From Chryseobacterium takakiae (GTDB lineage Bacteria; Bacteroidota; Bacteroidia; Flavobacteriales; Weeksellaceae), in NCBI RefSeq assembly GCF_900129385.1, contig NZ_FQVO01000006.1, positions 170,434-234,433 on the forward strand: a stretch of DNA of 64,000 bases. Direction: 5' to 3'. The position numbers and the translations under genes are program-made. The notes beneath the pieces were generated by a model. That model made no database searches and was not told the origin of the DNA. It saw only the letters and a list, made by a program, of their open reading frames with translations. The number at the start of each line of letters is the position of its first letter. The stretch's first letter is position 1. This document shows, piece by piece, positions 1 through 8,969 of this stretch.

Positions 1-2
1 CC

Positions 3-236
3 GATATTTTGTATATGTTTGACCGGGATGAAGATGGCGGGGTTTATATTCCGGCAGAAGGGTATTACGGTGAACTGGATTATATCGTTCATTATAAAGG
101 AGAATCCGAAGATCCTATCAAATGGCTGTATCTTGATTTTAATACATTAAAAAATGCAGCGGAAAACAATGGTTTTAAGATCGAAAAATTGCTTAAGGAT
201 GAAGATGCTTATCTGGCGAGGCTGACTAAGATATAA
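3..236 (+). CDS. 3' end of a gene cut by the window edge, possibly a SAM-dependent methyltransferase
   Basis: The reading frame is open from the first complete codon at position 3, so the true start lies upstream of the window. Only about 78 C-terminal residues are visible. They include an acidic stretch (DRDEDGG), a YYGELDYIVHYKGE segment, a WLYLD motif and a terminal YLARL. This resembles the C-terminus of class I SAM-dependent methyltransferases common in Flavobacteriia, but the SAM-binding part is not in the window, so the assignment is a weak impression. A palindrome AACCTTGAAGGTT follows at 244-256. Confidence 0.45.
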   Translation, partial: DILYMFDRDEDGGVYIPAEGYYGELDYIVHYKGESEDPIKWLYLDFNTLKNAAENNGFKIEKLLKDEDAYLARLTKI

Positions 237-243
237 AAATAAA

Positions 244-256
244 AACCTTGAAGGTT
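244..256. repeat. solitary palindrome AACCTTGAAGGTT
   Basis: A 13-nt near-palindrome, AACCTT-G-AAGGTT, lies between the first partial gene and the 3' end of the membrane protein gene. It is identical to one half of the double palindrome at 966-998 on the other side of that gene. No T-run follows, so it is not a convincing terminator by itself. Confidence 0.7.
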
Positions 257-283
257 GAGCATTATTTATCTATTTAATTTCGT

Positions 284-952
284 TTAAAAACTTCCCAGCA
301 ATCTAAATACTGACATAATAGGATATCCTGATAATGATTCTTTGAAAAGGATATACATGATGATGCTAAGTACGGACAAAACGATTGGAAGTATCGGTGA
401 TTTTGCTTGATATGCTAATTTTTTAGGCATTGCGACTACTGACATAACCAATAATAATACGGCTCCCAGTGCAAGAATTCCTATTTCCAGATTATATTTT
501 GTGTTAAATCTCCCGTCATGAGGGGCTGTTGATAAAATATACTGCTGCAAAAAGAAAAATCCAAAACCAATTAATAAAGTTAAAGCAGCAGCGGTGTATC
601 TTTTTACTGTGACCAGATTTAAAAATAATAGAATGGATCCCGGAATGGTACCAAAAACTAAGGAAATGATCAGAATTGTATTGCGGGAATAAAGCTTTAT
701 AGCAGAAGGGTCTGTGGTAATATAGTCTTTCCAGACTTCTTTTTCCTGGTTTGTACGGGTTTCATCTTGCTGTTTTTTAGCCAGGATCATTTCACGAATG
801 AAAATTTTTTCGGATTCACTAAAAAGCCGGCCTCTTTCCGTTAGGATTTCAAAGGCTGCCTCAACGGCTTCAGGGGTAAAACGGTTTCCGGGAATGAAGT
901 ATCTCTCCAATTCGGCATCAGAGAGTTTTCTCAAAACATTTTTGCTGACCAT
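284..952 (-). CDS. putative four-helix membrane protein of unknown function
   Basis: The 222-residue product has a charged, probably cytoplasmic N-terminal region of about 85 residues (LSDAELERYFIPGNRF near residue 10-25, then several short helices rich in Glu and Lys). About four hydrophobic membrane segments follow at roughly residues 90-113, 118-137, 150-170 and 185-203. No signal peptide, catalytic motif or known domain was recognised. The gene lies downstream of metG on the same strand but is separated from it by a double palindrome that ends in a T-run on this strand. A short antisense frame overlaps its 5' part and looks spurious. It is flanked on both sides by copies of the same palindrome. 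Confidence 0.75.
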   Translation of the reverse strand: MVSKNVLRKLSDAELERYFIPGNRFTPEAVEAAFEILTERGRLFSESEKIFIREMILAKKQQDETRTNQEKEVWKDYITTDPSAIKLYSRNTILIISLVFGTIPGSILLFLNLVTVKRYTAAALTLLIGFGFFFLQQYILSTAPHDGRFNTKYNLEIGILALGAVLLLVMSVVAMPKKLAYQAKSPILPIVLSVLSIIMYILFKESLSGYPIMSVFRLLGSF

Positions 953-965
953 ATATAATAATAAA

Positions 966-998
966 AAACCTTCAAGGTTCTTAAAACCTTGAAGGTTT
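966..998. repeat. double palindrome (REP-like) and probable metG terminator
   Basis: AACCTT-C-AAGGTT at 967-979 and AACCTT-G-AAGGTT at 985-997 are separated by 5 nt. The two halves are reverse complements, so the whole unit is an inverted repeat made of two near-palindromes. Read on the reverse strand it follows the metG stop codon and runs into TTTTTT, which fits an intrinsic terminator. The same design is seen at 13928-13960 and at both ends of the RAYT element at 54042-54686. Confidence 0.75.
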
Positions 999-1006
999 GG
1001 CTTTAT

Positions 1007-3043
1007 TTACCCAATCTCAATACCGTTTTCTACATTGCTGTCGTCCGGCGTTACAAAAGATAGCTTTCCGTCCGGTTTAGTCGTTAATAACAACATTCCC
1101 TGCGACTCGATACCTCTGATTTTTCTCGGCGCAAGATTTAACAAGATCATCACTTGCTTTCCGATTACTTCTTCCGGCGTAAAACTTTCCGAAATCCCTG
1201 AAACAACGGTTCTTACATCAACTCCTGTATCTACAGTAAGCTTTAATAATTTATCTGCTTTTTCCACTTTTTCAGCTTCCAGAATTGTGGCTGTTCTCAG
1301 GTCGATTTTCGTAAAATCATCAAAAGTGATTTCCTCTTTCATAGGGTTGGCGTTTGGATTGGTTTTTTTATTATTCTGTTTGGTCTGTTCTAATTTCTGA
1401 ATCTGGGCTTCAATCACCTCATCTTCGATCTTTGAGAAAAGAAGGGATGCTTCGTTGATTTGGTGACCGGTTTCAATTAAAACAGATTTTGTTTCAATAT
1501 CATTCCAGTCTGATTTATGGACATTAAACATGTTTAAAAGCTTCTCAGAGCTGAAAGGCATAAACGGTTCACACAGCTGAGCCAGAGCCACTGCAATCTG
1601 AGCACCCACAAATAATGAGTGTGCTGCTTTTTCAGGATTATCTTTAATGGTTTTCCACGGCTCCTCAGTCTGCAGATACTGGTTTCCGAAACGGGCTAAA
1701 TTCATTAAGGCACTTAAAGAATTTCTGAATTCATAGTTTTCTAAAAATCCTGCAATTTCTTTAGCCGATTTGCTGATTTCCTGTAATTCAGATGCATTTA
1801 CATCTCCTTGAGGAACAACGCCGTTGTAATATTTATGAATCAGAACGGCAACCCTGTTAATAAAGTTCCCGAAGATTCCTACCAGCTCAGAATTATTTTT
1901 CGTCTGAAAATCTTTCCACGTAAAATTATTATCCTTGGTTTCCGGAGCCGATGAAAGAAGAGCATATCTCAATACATCCTGCTGTCCCGGGAAATCTTCC
2001 ACATATTCGTGTGCCCACACCGCCCAGTTTCTTGAGGTTGAAATTTTATCGTTTTCAAGATTCAGAAATTCAAAGGCAGGAACATTTTTGGGCATAATGA
2101 AATCACCGTGTGCCTTCATCATGCTTGGGAAAATAATACAGTGAAAAACAATATTATCTTTCCCGATAAAATGAACAAGATCAGAAGCTTCGCTTTGCCA
2201 GTAGTCTTTCCAGTCTTTCCCGTTTTTCTCTGCCCATTCTTTGGTGAAAGAAATATAGCCGATGGGTGCATCAAACCATACATATAATACTTTGCCTTCT
2301 GCGCCGGGAAGCGGAACCGGAACACCCCAATTCAGATCTCTGGTCATGGCACGAGGTTTCAGACCGTCATTCAGCCATGATTTTACCTGTCCGTAAACGT
2401 TAGGCTTCCAGTCGTCTTTATGACCTTCAATGATCCATTCATTCAGGAAGCTTTCATATTCATTTAACGGGAGGTACCAGTTTTTTGTTTCCTTTAGGAT
2501 AGGAACATTTCCGCTGAGCATTGATTTAGGATTAATCAGCTCAGACGGGGAGAGGGTAGAACCGCATCTTTCGCACTGATCGCCGTATGCGTTTTCATTG
2601 CCGCAATTCGGGCAGGTTCCTACAATATAACGGTCGGCCAAAAATTCTCCGGCCTGCTCGTCAAAATATTGCTCAGACATTTCTTCCGTGAACTTTCCTT
2701 TTTCATAAAGAACCTTAAAGAAATCCTGGCTGGTTTCATAATGATTTTTTGAAGTAGTCCTTGAATATTCGTCAAATGAAATTCCTAAATCCGCAAAAGA
2801 CTTTTTAATGATTTCGTGGTATTTGTCTACAATATCCTGAGGTGTGACTCCTTCTTTTTTTGCTCTTATGGTTATAGGGATTCCGTGTTCATCCGAACCA
2901 CAGATAAACGCTACGTCTTTTCCCAATCTTCTCTGAAATCTTGCATATACATCTGCAGGAATATATACCCCTGCCAAATGTCCTATATGAACCGGCCCGT
3001 TTGCATAAGGCAAGGCTGCCGTAATCATCTTTCTGTTCGACAT
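1007..3043 (-). CDS. metG: methionyl-tRNA synthetase
   Basis: MetG charges tRNA-Met with methionine in the cytoplasm. The 678-residue protein has the class I signature HIGH at residues 19-22, a zinc knuckle with Cys144, Cys147, Cys157 and Cys160, and the second signature as KISTS at residues 333-337 (the usual KMSKS is changed). A C-terminal tRNA-binding, EMAPII-like domain occupies about residues 575-678 after a Lys/Gln/Asn-rich linker. Length and layout match the long bacterial form with a fused C-terminal domain. The start is supported by a -7 box on the same strand at 3064-3071, 20 nt ahead of the ATG. Confidence 0.98.
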   Translation of the reverse strand: MSNRKMITAALPYANGPVHIGHLAGVYIPADVYARFQRRLGKDVAFICGSDEHGIPITIRAKKEGVTPQDIVDKYHEIIKKSFADLGISFDEYSRTTSKNHYETSQDFFKVLYEKGKFTEEMSEQYFDEQAGEFLADRYIVGTCPNCGNENAYGDQCERCGSTLSPSELINPKSMLSGNVPILKETKNWYLPLNEYESFLNEWIIEGHKDDWKPNVYGQVKSWLNDGLKPRAMTRDLNWGVPVPLPGAEGKVLYVWFDAPIGYISFTKEWAEKNGKDWKDYWQSEASDLVHFIGKDNIVFHCIIFPSMMKAHGDFIMPKNVPAFEFLNLENDKISTSRNWAVWAHEYVEDFPGQQDVLRYALLSSAPETKDNNFTWKDFQTKNNSELVGIFGNFINRVAVLIHKYYNGVVPQGDVNASELQEISKSAKEIAGFLENYEFRNSLSALMNLARFGNQYLQTEEPWKTIKDNPEKAAHSLFVGAQIAVALAQLCEPFMPFSSEKLLNMFNVHKSDWNDIETKSVLIETGHQINEASLLFSKIEDEVIEAQIQKLEQTKQNNKKTNPNANPMKEEITFDDFTKIDLRTATILEAEKVEKADKLLKLTVDTGVDVRTVVSGISESFTPEEVIGKQVMILLNLAPRKIRGIESQGMLLLTTKPDGKLSFVTPDDSNVENGIEIG

Positions 3044-3371
3044 TTATAGTAAGTTTTAGTCTGCAAAGATAACGAATATCTCCGGAATAGTATACGGTAC
3101 CACTTTTAAAGTATTTTGTAGTCTATTAATACGATCGGATATTACATTTAGTTAAACTGATGTTTAACTTTTTGTTAATTTAATATTGTGTTATGCGATG
3201 CATATTTTGTATTAATGTACTGATAATTAATGTATTAATATTAATTCATGGTTTAATTTACATAATTTTAACAAATTTTTTAAAAAATTTAAGATAATTA
3301 TGTTTTTTTTTTAAATTGCAGAAGGCTCACGCCAGTATGATGAAAAAAGTAACTATATAAAAAATAATATT
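3044..3371. other. divergent intergenic region between metG and the SusC gene
   Basis: This 328-bp AT-rich gap holds the metG promoter at its left end. The rest must contain the promoter and 5' leader of the starch locus, but no clean TTG / TAnnTTTG pair for the forward strand was found. The nearest candidate is a TATTTTG about 150 nt ahead of the SusC start, one base short of consensus. A short frame beginning MMKKVTI near 3337 stops after seven codons and is not considered a gene. Confidence 0.5.
3064..3071 (-). promoter_or_regulatory. -7 promoter box for metG
   Basis: On the reverse strand the sequence is TATCTTTG, a full match to the Bacteroidota -7 consensus TAnnTTTG, ending 20 nt before the metG start codon. 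No TTG was found at the expected -33 distance. Confidence 0.6.
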
Positions 3372-6233
3372 GTGAGAAATTTTACAACGGTATTAAAAAT
3401 TGCACCTGCATTTCTATTGGCAAGTGCAATGATTCATGCGCAAACCAGTGATACTGCGACTAAAGAGAAAAAAATTGAAGAAGTGGTACTCATTGGTTAT
3501 GGTAAGCAAAAGAAAACGGATCTTACGGGATCAATAACAGCAGTTTCTGAAAAAGACTTCAACAAAGGGGCAATTGTTTCTGCCGATCAATTGATAACGG
3601 GTAAGGCTCCAGGTGTGAGAATAACAAATTCAGGCGGTTCTCCTGATGCTGCACCAAACATCAGAATTAGAGGCGGATCTTCTTTCAGTGCCAACAACAA
3701 TCCTTTGATTGTAATCGACGGTGTTCCCTTGGATACCAATAATCCAGCTGGAGTTGCCAATCCATTGAATTTGATTAATCCGAATGATATTGAATCTTTT
3801 TCAATTTTAAAAGATGCTTCTGCTACGGCAATTTACGGAAACAGAGGTTCTAATGGGGTTATTATCATTAAAACCAAAAGAGGAGGTGGAAAGCTGAGAG
3901 TAAGTCTGAACACAAATGTTTCGGTAGGTACGGTCACAAGATATGTTGACGTAATGAATGCCGATCAGTTTAAAAGCTTTATTAACCAGAACTATCCCGA
4001 TTATAATTACTTATTGGGTGTTGGAGGAAATTCTTCTAATCCTACCCAGGCGGGAACTATATATGATACAGACTGGCAAAAAGCGATCTATAGAAATTCG
4101 GTATCTTCAGATAATAACCTGAGTATTTCCGGAAGCTTATTTAATAAAGTCCCAACTAGGCTATCATTAGGATATAATAGAACAGAAGGGGTTGTAAAAA
4201 CCAGTGATTACGAAAGATTTTCAGCGGGATTAAATATTACTCCTACCTTTTTTGATAATCATTTGAAAATTGATTTCAGTTTAAAAGGATTATTTTCGAA
4301 ACTTAATGCTATTGACGATGGAGGAGCAATCGGAGGAGCTGTTAATATGAATCCTACACTTCCAGTTTATCTTTCTCAAACAAGTTTGTCGGGGGGAGCA
4401 TATAACAGATTCGGAGGATATTACCAAAATACTGTTTTGACTGGAAATCAATACCTTATTCAGGGACAGAGCAATCCTTTAGCCATTCTTTTGCAAAGAG
4501 AATCTCCACAGAGGATTACCAAATTTTTAGGAAATGCAGAAATTAATTATAAATTCCATTTTTTACCGGATTTAAGAGCTATCGTGAATTTAGGATTGGA
4601 AGCATCAAGATCTAATCTTAAAACAGTTTATGGTGAAAATGCCATTGCAACATACAGAAATCCTCAGAATTCTGTAGCTCCTAATGACTACGTATTCAGT
4701 CCGGGTGTAGATTATGCAGAACACCAGAATATTGTCAACCAGACCATGGATGCCTACTTGGTGTATGAAAAAAAATATTCCGGCTTTTTATCCCATTTCC
4801 TTATTCAGGGAGGGTATTCTTACCAAAACTTTAAAAATGACGGATACAAAGATAATTACAGATATGATGATGCAACAGGTTTAAGAGTTCCGAATCCGGG
4901 TACTGCCCTGAATCCTAATAACAGGTATTATAATGTATTAAATCTACAGTCTTTCATTGGAAGAGCAAATATTGACTTTTATGATAAATATTTATTTACA
5001 TTAAACTTCAGAGCAGATGCTTCATCATTATTTCAGAAAGGCGAAAGATGGGGCTATTTCCCGGGAGTAGGCTTTGCATGGAAAGTTAATAAAGATTTCT
5101 TTACAGGTTCCTCAAATGTAAACGACCTCAAATTGAGATTAGGATGGGGGAGAACAGGTAACGCAGATATTGTTGGCGTTGCAGGATTTTATCCTTCTAG
5201 TCCGTACTTTTCAATCGGAGGATCAAATTCTCAGTATTTTCCGGGTGTGGGTACCTACAGTGCTTTGGCATTTAACCCTGGACTTACATGGGAAACAACG
5301 GATACATGGAATGGAGGTATAGATTTCTCATTCTTCAAACAGGATAGATTATCAGGAAGTATAGATGTTTATACGAGAAAAACCACTAATCTTCTTGCAA
5401 AAGTACCTTTGCCATCAGGACAAGGTTTAACAAACGAATTCACTGAGAATGTAGGTTCTTTGGAGAACAAAGGAGTTGAATTGAATTTAACGGTAGTTCC
5501 TGTGAAAAATGAAAATGTAAACTGGTCGGTATCGGGTAATTTCGGATACAATGATTCTAAAATATTAGATCTTGGAGATGTAAGTTATTTTCCTGATAAC
5601 TCCAGTACATTGCCTATCGGAACCGGTGTGAAAATTGCCAATAATGCTGTGAGTTATCAGCCTTATTCTGCATGGGTTTTAGAGCAGGTATATGATTCAA
5701 ACGGAAGACCACTTGATAATGTTTATGTTGATAAAAATAATGATGGAATCATTAATGAAAGTGATAGATATTACAAAGCGATCAGACCAAGATGGACTTA
5801 TGGTTTCAGCACCTCATTAACCTACAAAAACTGGGATCTGAATGCAGCTTTCAGAGGGCAGATAGGAGGATTGATTTATAACACAAGAAAACTTGCTCAA
5901 GGATTTAAGAGTTATACAGTACCTCAAAACTCACAGAGTTTAAATAACATTCTGGTATCTACTGCAGATTCTCCGTTTACTCTTTCCGATAATCTATATT
6001 TCTCAGATTACTTCCTGGAAGATGCTTCTTTTTTAAGACTGGATAATGTAACAGTTGGTTATTTATTTAAAAATGTATTTAAAAGTACAAATGTAAGAGT
6101 ATATGCATCAGTAAACAACGTTTACACATGGACCAATTATTCAGGCCAGGACCCTGAAAATTTTAACGGAATTGATAATAATTTTTATCCAAGACCAAGA
6201 ACATATACAATTGGGTTTAACTTTAATTTCTAA
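3372..6233 (+). CDS. SusC/RagA-family TonB-linked outer membrane receptor
   Basis: SusC-type receptors import oligosaccharides across the outer membrane together with a SusD lipoprotein. The 953-residue product starts at GTG with a signal peptide ending near IHAQ (residue 24), followed by the TonB-box-like EEVVLIGYG at about 36-44 and a plug domain to about residue 150 (LIVIDGVPL, DASATAIYGNRGSNGVI). The rest is a large beta-barrel ending in an aromatic residue (GFNFNF). The usual N-terminal carboxypeptidase-regulatory domain is absent, so this is the short form. SusD follows after 12 bp. The GTG start was chosen because the signal peptide begins directly behind it. The substrate, probably starch or maltodextrin, is inferred from the downstream GH97 and GH13 genes. 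Confidence 0.95.
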   Translation: MRNFTTVLKIAPAFLLASAMIHAQTSDTATKEKKIEEVVLIGYGKQKKTDLTGSITAVSEKDFNKGAIVSADQLITGKAPGVRITNSGGSPDAAPNIRIRGGSSFSANNNPLIVIDGVPLDTNNPAGVANPLNLINPNDIESFSILKDASATAIYGNRGSNGVIIIKTKRGGGKLRVSLNTNVSVGTVTRYVDVMNADQFKSFINQNYPDYNYLLGVGGNSSNPTQAGTIYDTDWQKAIYRNSVSSDNNLSISGSLFNKVPTRLSLGYNRTEGVVKTSDYERFSAGLNITPTFFDNHLKIDFSLKGLFSKLNAIDDGGAIGGAVNMNPTLPVYLSQTSLSGGAYNRFGGYYQNTVLTGNQYLIQGQSNPLAILLQRESPQRITKFLGNAEINYKFHFLPDLRAIVNLGLEASRSNLKTVYGENAIATYRNPQNSVAPNDYVFSPGVDYAEHQNIVNQTMDAYLVYEKKYSGFLSHFLIQGGYSYQNFKNDGYKDNYRYDDATGLRVPNPGTALNPNNRYYNVLNLQSFIGRANIDFYDKYLFTLNFRADASSLFQKGERWGYFPGVGFAWKVNKDFFTGSSNVNDLKLRLGWGRTGNADIVGVAGFYPSSPYFSIGGSNSQYFPGVGTYSALAFNPGLTWETTDTWNGGIDFSFFKQDRLSGSIDVYTRKTTNLLAKVPLPSGQGLTNEFTENVGSLENKGVELNLTVVPVKNENVNWSVSGNFGYNDSKILDLGDVSYFPDNSSTLPIGTGVKIANNAVSYQPYSAWVLEQVYDSNGRPLDNVYVDKNNDGIINESDRYYKAIRPRWTYGFSTSLTYKNWDLNAAFRGQIGGLIYNTRKLAQGFKSYTVPQNSQSLNNILVSTADSPFTLSDNLYFSDYFLEDASFLRLDNVTVGYLFKNVFKSTNVRVYASVNNVYTWTNYSGQDPENFNGIDNNFYPRPRTYTIGFNFNF

Positions 6234-6245
6234 AAAAATACTAAA

Positions 6246-7805
6246 ATGAAAAATATTAAATATAAAGTACTTACTCTTCTCACGTTTCTGGCTGTGAATA
6301 CAGCTTGTATTAGCGATTTAGATACAGAGCCTAAAGTAGAATTAACCTTGGAAAACCTTTTGGCAGCTGATCCTAACGCGGTAGAAGGATTGCTTTCAAG
6401 ATTATATGCAAGTTTTGCCCTTTCGAGTGTGGAAGGACCGGATAAATCCGATATCTCAGGTGCAGACCCTGGAGAATCTCCGTTTGTAAGAGGTTTGGTA
6501 AATCTTCAGGATTTTACTGCAGATGATATGAAGAACAGATGGGGAGATAATGGGCTGGATCAGCTTACAACGACTTCAAACTGGACATCCAATAATAAAT
6601 TCTTCAAATATGTTTATGACAGAATCTATTATACGATTCCGCAGGCTACTAATTTAATTCTAATCATGAAGAGTGGCCAGGTTAATTATGCAAATAAAGA
6701 TCAGGTTGTTGACGAATTAAGATTTTTAAGAGCTTTATCATACTATTACTTAATTGATTTTTTTGGAAAAGGGGTATTGGTAAAAGATGATAACTTTAAT
6801 ACAACCGCACTTTTACCGGAAACTTCGAGAAAAGATCTTTTCAATTATGTTGAAAGTGAACTTTTGGCAATTGAGTCTACTTTACCTGCAGCAAACTCTT
6901 ACGGTAGAGCAAACAAATCCTGTGCAAGAATGCTTTTGGCTAAATTGTATCTTAATGCAGAAGTGTATACAGGAACAGCAAGATATAATGATGCTGCAAC
7001 CTATATCAATAAAATTATCAATGAAGGAGGATATCAGCTGGAGTCTAATATCAGAAAAAACTTTTCATCTGATAACAATACATCTAAAGAAATAATTTTC
7101 CCGCTTCTTGCAGATGCAGTTTCCAGTCAAAGTTTTGGAAATACCACTTATCTTGTTAATGGTAGTCTGAGTACAGATACTATGGTGCCTGCAAATTTCG
7201 GCGCTTTAGAAGGGTGGGCTGGCCACAGAGCTACAAAAGCTTGGTACGGTCTGTTCGGAAATAGTGTTGCAGATCTTCAGGCAAGTACTGACAAAAGAGC
7301 AAAATTGTTCTGGACTCAAGGTCACAACTGGGAAATGAATGACTATAAAGCATGGACTGATGGATTACCGTCAGATAAATTTTGGAATAAAGATTCTAAT
7401 GGAAACGGTGGTGCAACTAAATTCTCATCAACAGATTTCCCATTATTCAGATTGGCTGATGTTTATTTAATGTATGCTGAATGTGCATTAAGAGGAGCTA
7501 CAGGAACTACCGTTTCCCAAGGATTAACTTATGTCAATCAGGTTAGAGCCAGATCAAGTGCTACACCGTTAACTTCTATTACCCTAAATACCATTCTTGA
7601 CGAAAGGGCAAGAGAACTTAATTTCGAAGGTATGAGAAGACAAGACCTTATAAGATTTGGGAAATTCACAGGTGGTAGCTATTTATGGCCATGGAAAGGT
7701 GGTGTGAAAAACGGGACATCTATTTCCGACAACTACAAGCTGTTCCCGATTCCAAGTTCAGCATTACAATCAAATCCTAATTTAACACAGAACCCTGGTT
7801 ATTAA
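6246..7805 (+). CDS. SusD/RagB-family nutrient-binding lipoprotein
   Basis: SusD proteins sit on the cell surface as a lid on the SusC barrel and bind the glycan. The 519-residue product has a lipoprotein signal with Cys21 in the lipobox (VNTAC). The typical SusD features are all visible: an N-terminal helical region rich in TPR-like helices, LRALSYYYLIDFFG near residue 160, and the C-terminal ERARELNFEGMRRQDLIRFG block with a final FPIPSSALQSNPNLTQNPGY. It lies 12 bp behind SusC and 18 bp ahead of a SusE-like gene, so the three are almost certainly cotranscribed. Confidence 0.96.
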   Translation: MKNIKYKVLTLLTFLAVNTACISDLDTEPKVELTLENLLAADPNAVEGLLSRLYASFALSSVEGPDKSDISGADPGESPFVRGLVNLQDFTADDMKNRWGDNGLDQLTTTSNWTSNNKFFKYVYDRIYYTIPQATNLILIMKSGQVNYANKDQVVDELRFLRALSYYYLIDFFGKGVLVKDDNFNTTALLPETSRKDLFNYVESELLAIESTLPAANSYGRANKSCARMLLAKLYLNAEVYTGTARYNDAATYINKIINEGGYQLESNIRKNFSSDNNTSKEIIFPLLADAVSSQSFGNTTYLVNGSLSTDTMVPANFGALEGWAGHRATKAWYGLFGNSVADLQASTDKRAKLFWTQGHNWEMNDYKAWTDGLPSDKFWNKDSNGNGGATKFSSTDFPLFRLADVYLMYAECALRGATGTTVSQGLTYVNQVRARSSATPLTSITLNTILDERARELNFEGMRRQDLIRFGKFTGGSYLWPWKGGVKNGTSISDNYKLFPIPSSALQSNPNLTQNPGY

Positions 7806-7823
7806 TTTTAAAAAGAAACTAAA

Positions 7824-8891
7824 ATGAAAAAAATATTTAATATATTGTTAACCTCAATACTATTTTTATTTGTTTTCTCTTGTGTAAGAGAAGATGATAA
7901 AATAGTTTTGAATGAAGTCTCCAAAGGAAATATCTCTGCTAATAAAAGTTCTTTAGTACTTGATAACACAACACCTGCAGATGAAGCAATAAAGTTTACA
8001 TATACTATTCCTAAATTTGATTTGTCGGTCGTACCACAATATTTTATTGAAATAGCTTTAAAAGGTACAAATTTTAGTAAATCAGAATCAATATCTGTAA
8101 TTACAGATCCTGCTATGTTTACGTTAGCGCATAAAGCTTTTAACGATAGATTAATAGCTTTAGGAGCAAAAGCAGGAGAGCAGACAGATGTTGAAATAAG
8201 ACTTAGAACATCTTTTAGTCAAAATACCAATTATTATTCTAATGTTGTATCATTAAAAGTAACACCTTTTGTTAATCTGAAAAACCTATACCTTGTTGGC
8301 GATGCTACAGAAGCTGGTTGGAATAATAATAACAATAACCCTGTACTTTTTAGAGATCCCGTTAACGTTAATAAATTTTACTTCAGAGGATATTTTGCTG
8401 CAGGATCTTTTAAAGTATTAGAAAAACTTGGAGAATGGCACCCGCAATGGGGAGTAAATGGAAGTGCAGTTTCATCGAGCAACCCTAATGGTTCCAATGA
8501 GCCTGCTGTATTTAGTATACCTGCTGCTGGATATTACAGTTTCGAAATCGATATTAATTTAAAAACATACACATTAGCACCTTCGACCTCTGGAAATGTT
8601 TATCCGACTATTGGCATCATTGGATCTTCAACTCCTGACGGTTGGAATAGTGATCAGGATATGGTGGCATCTACCTTTAATCCTCATATATGGAAAATTA
8701 TTAATATAGCACTTACTGTAGGAGAAGCAAAATTTAGAGCTAATAATGATTGGGGGGCAAATTGGGGAAGCAATACTCCTTTTTCCGGAGTGGGAACGTC
8801 TGGTGGTGCTAATATTCCTGTAAATGAAGCTGGTAATTATGATGTCTATTTCAATGATTTAGATGGCAGATATATTTTCATTAAAAAATAA
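7824..8891 (+). CDS. SusE/SusF-like surface starch-binding lipoprotein
   Basis: The 355-residue protein has a lipobox ending in Cys20 (FVFSC). An N-terminal SusE-type immunoglobulin-like domain covers about residues 25-150. Two repeated carbohydrate-binding modules follow; each opens with a similar strand and tryptophan motif (LYLVGDATEAGWN near 156 and IGIIGSSTPDGWN near 265). SusE and SusF of Bacteroides bind starch through such modules without hydrolysing it. Position directly behind SusD supports the same role here. A hairpin terminator lies 21 nt after the stop, so the downstream GH97 gene may be expressed at a different level. Confidence 0.9.
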   Translation: MKKIFNILLTSILFLFVFSCVREDDKIVLNEVSKGNISANKSSLVLDNTTPADEAIKFTYTIPKFDLSVVPQYFIEIALKGTNFSKSESISVITDPAMFTLAHKAFNDRLIALGAKAGEQTDVEIRLRTSFSQNTNYYSNVVSLKVTPFVNLKNLYLVGDATEAGWNNNNNNPVLFRDPVNVNKFYFRGYFAAGSFKVLEKLGEWHPQWGVNGSAVSSSNPNGSNEPAVFSIPAAGYYSFEIDINLKTYTLAPSTSGNVYPTIGIIGSSTPDGWNSDQDMVASTFNPHIWKIINIALTVGEAKFRANNDWGANWGSNTPFSGVGTSGGANIPVNEAGNYDVYFNDLDGRYIFIKK

Positions 8892-8912
8892 CCTAATGAA
8901 ATTTTACATAGC

Positions 8913-8945
8913 AAAGTGTTGCTGAAAAGCAGCACTTTCTTTATT
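8913..8945 (+). terminator. intrinsic terminator or attenuating hairpin after the SusE-like gene
   Basis: AAAGTGTTGCT pairs with AGCAGCACTTT across a 4-nt loop (one G-U pair), followed by a T-rich tail. It separates SusCDE from the hydrolase genes on the same strand, and may act as a partial terminator that lets the binding proteins be made in excess of the enzymes. Confidence 0.75.
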
Positions 8946-8969
8946 TTTAAAAGTTTATAAATAATCATT

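Noticed and set aside
3044..3371. SusR-type regulator or promoter operator for the starch locus
   Set aside because: No coding frame or clear inverted operator was found in this gap; only the metG -7 box is convincing.
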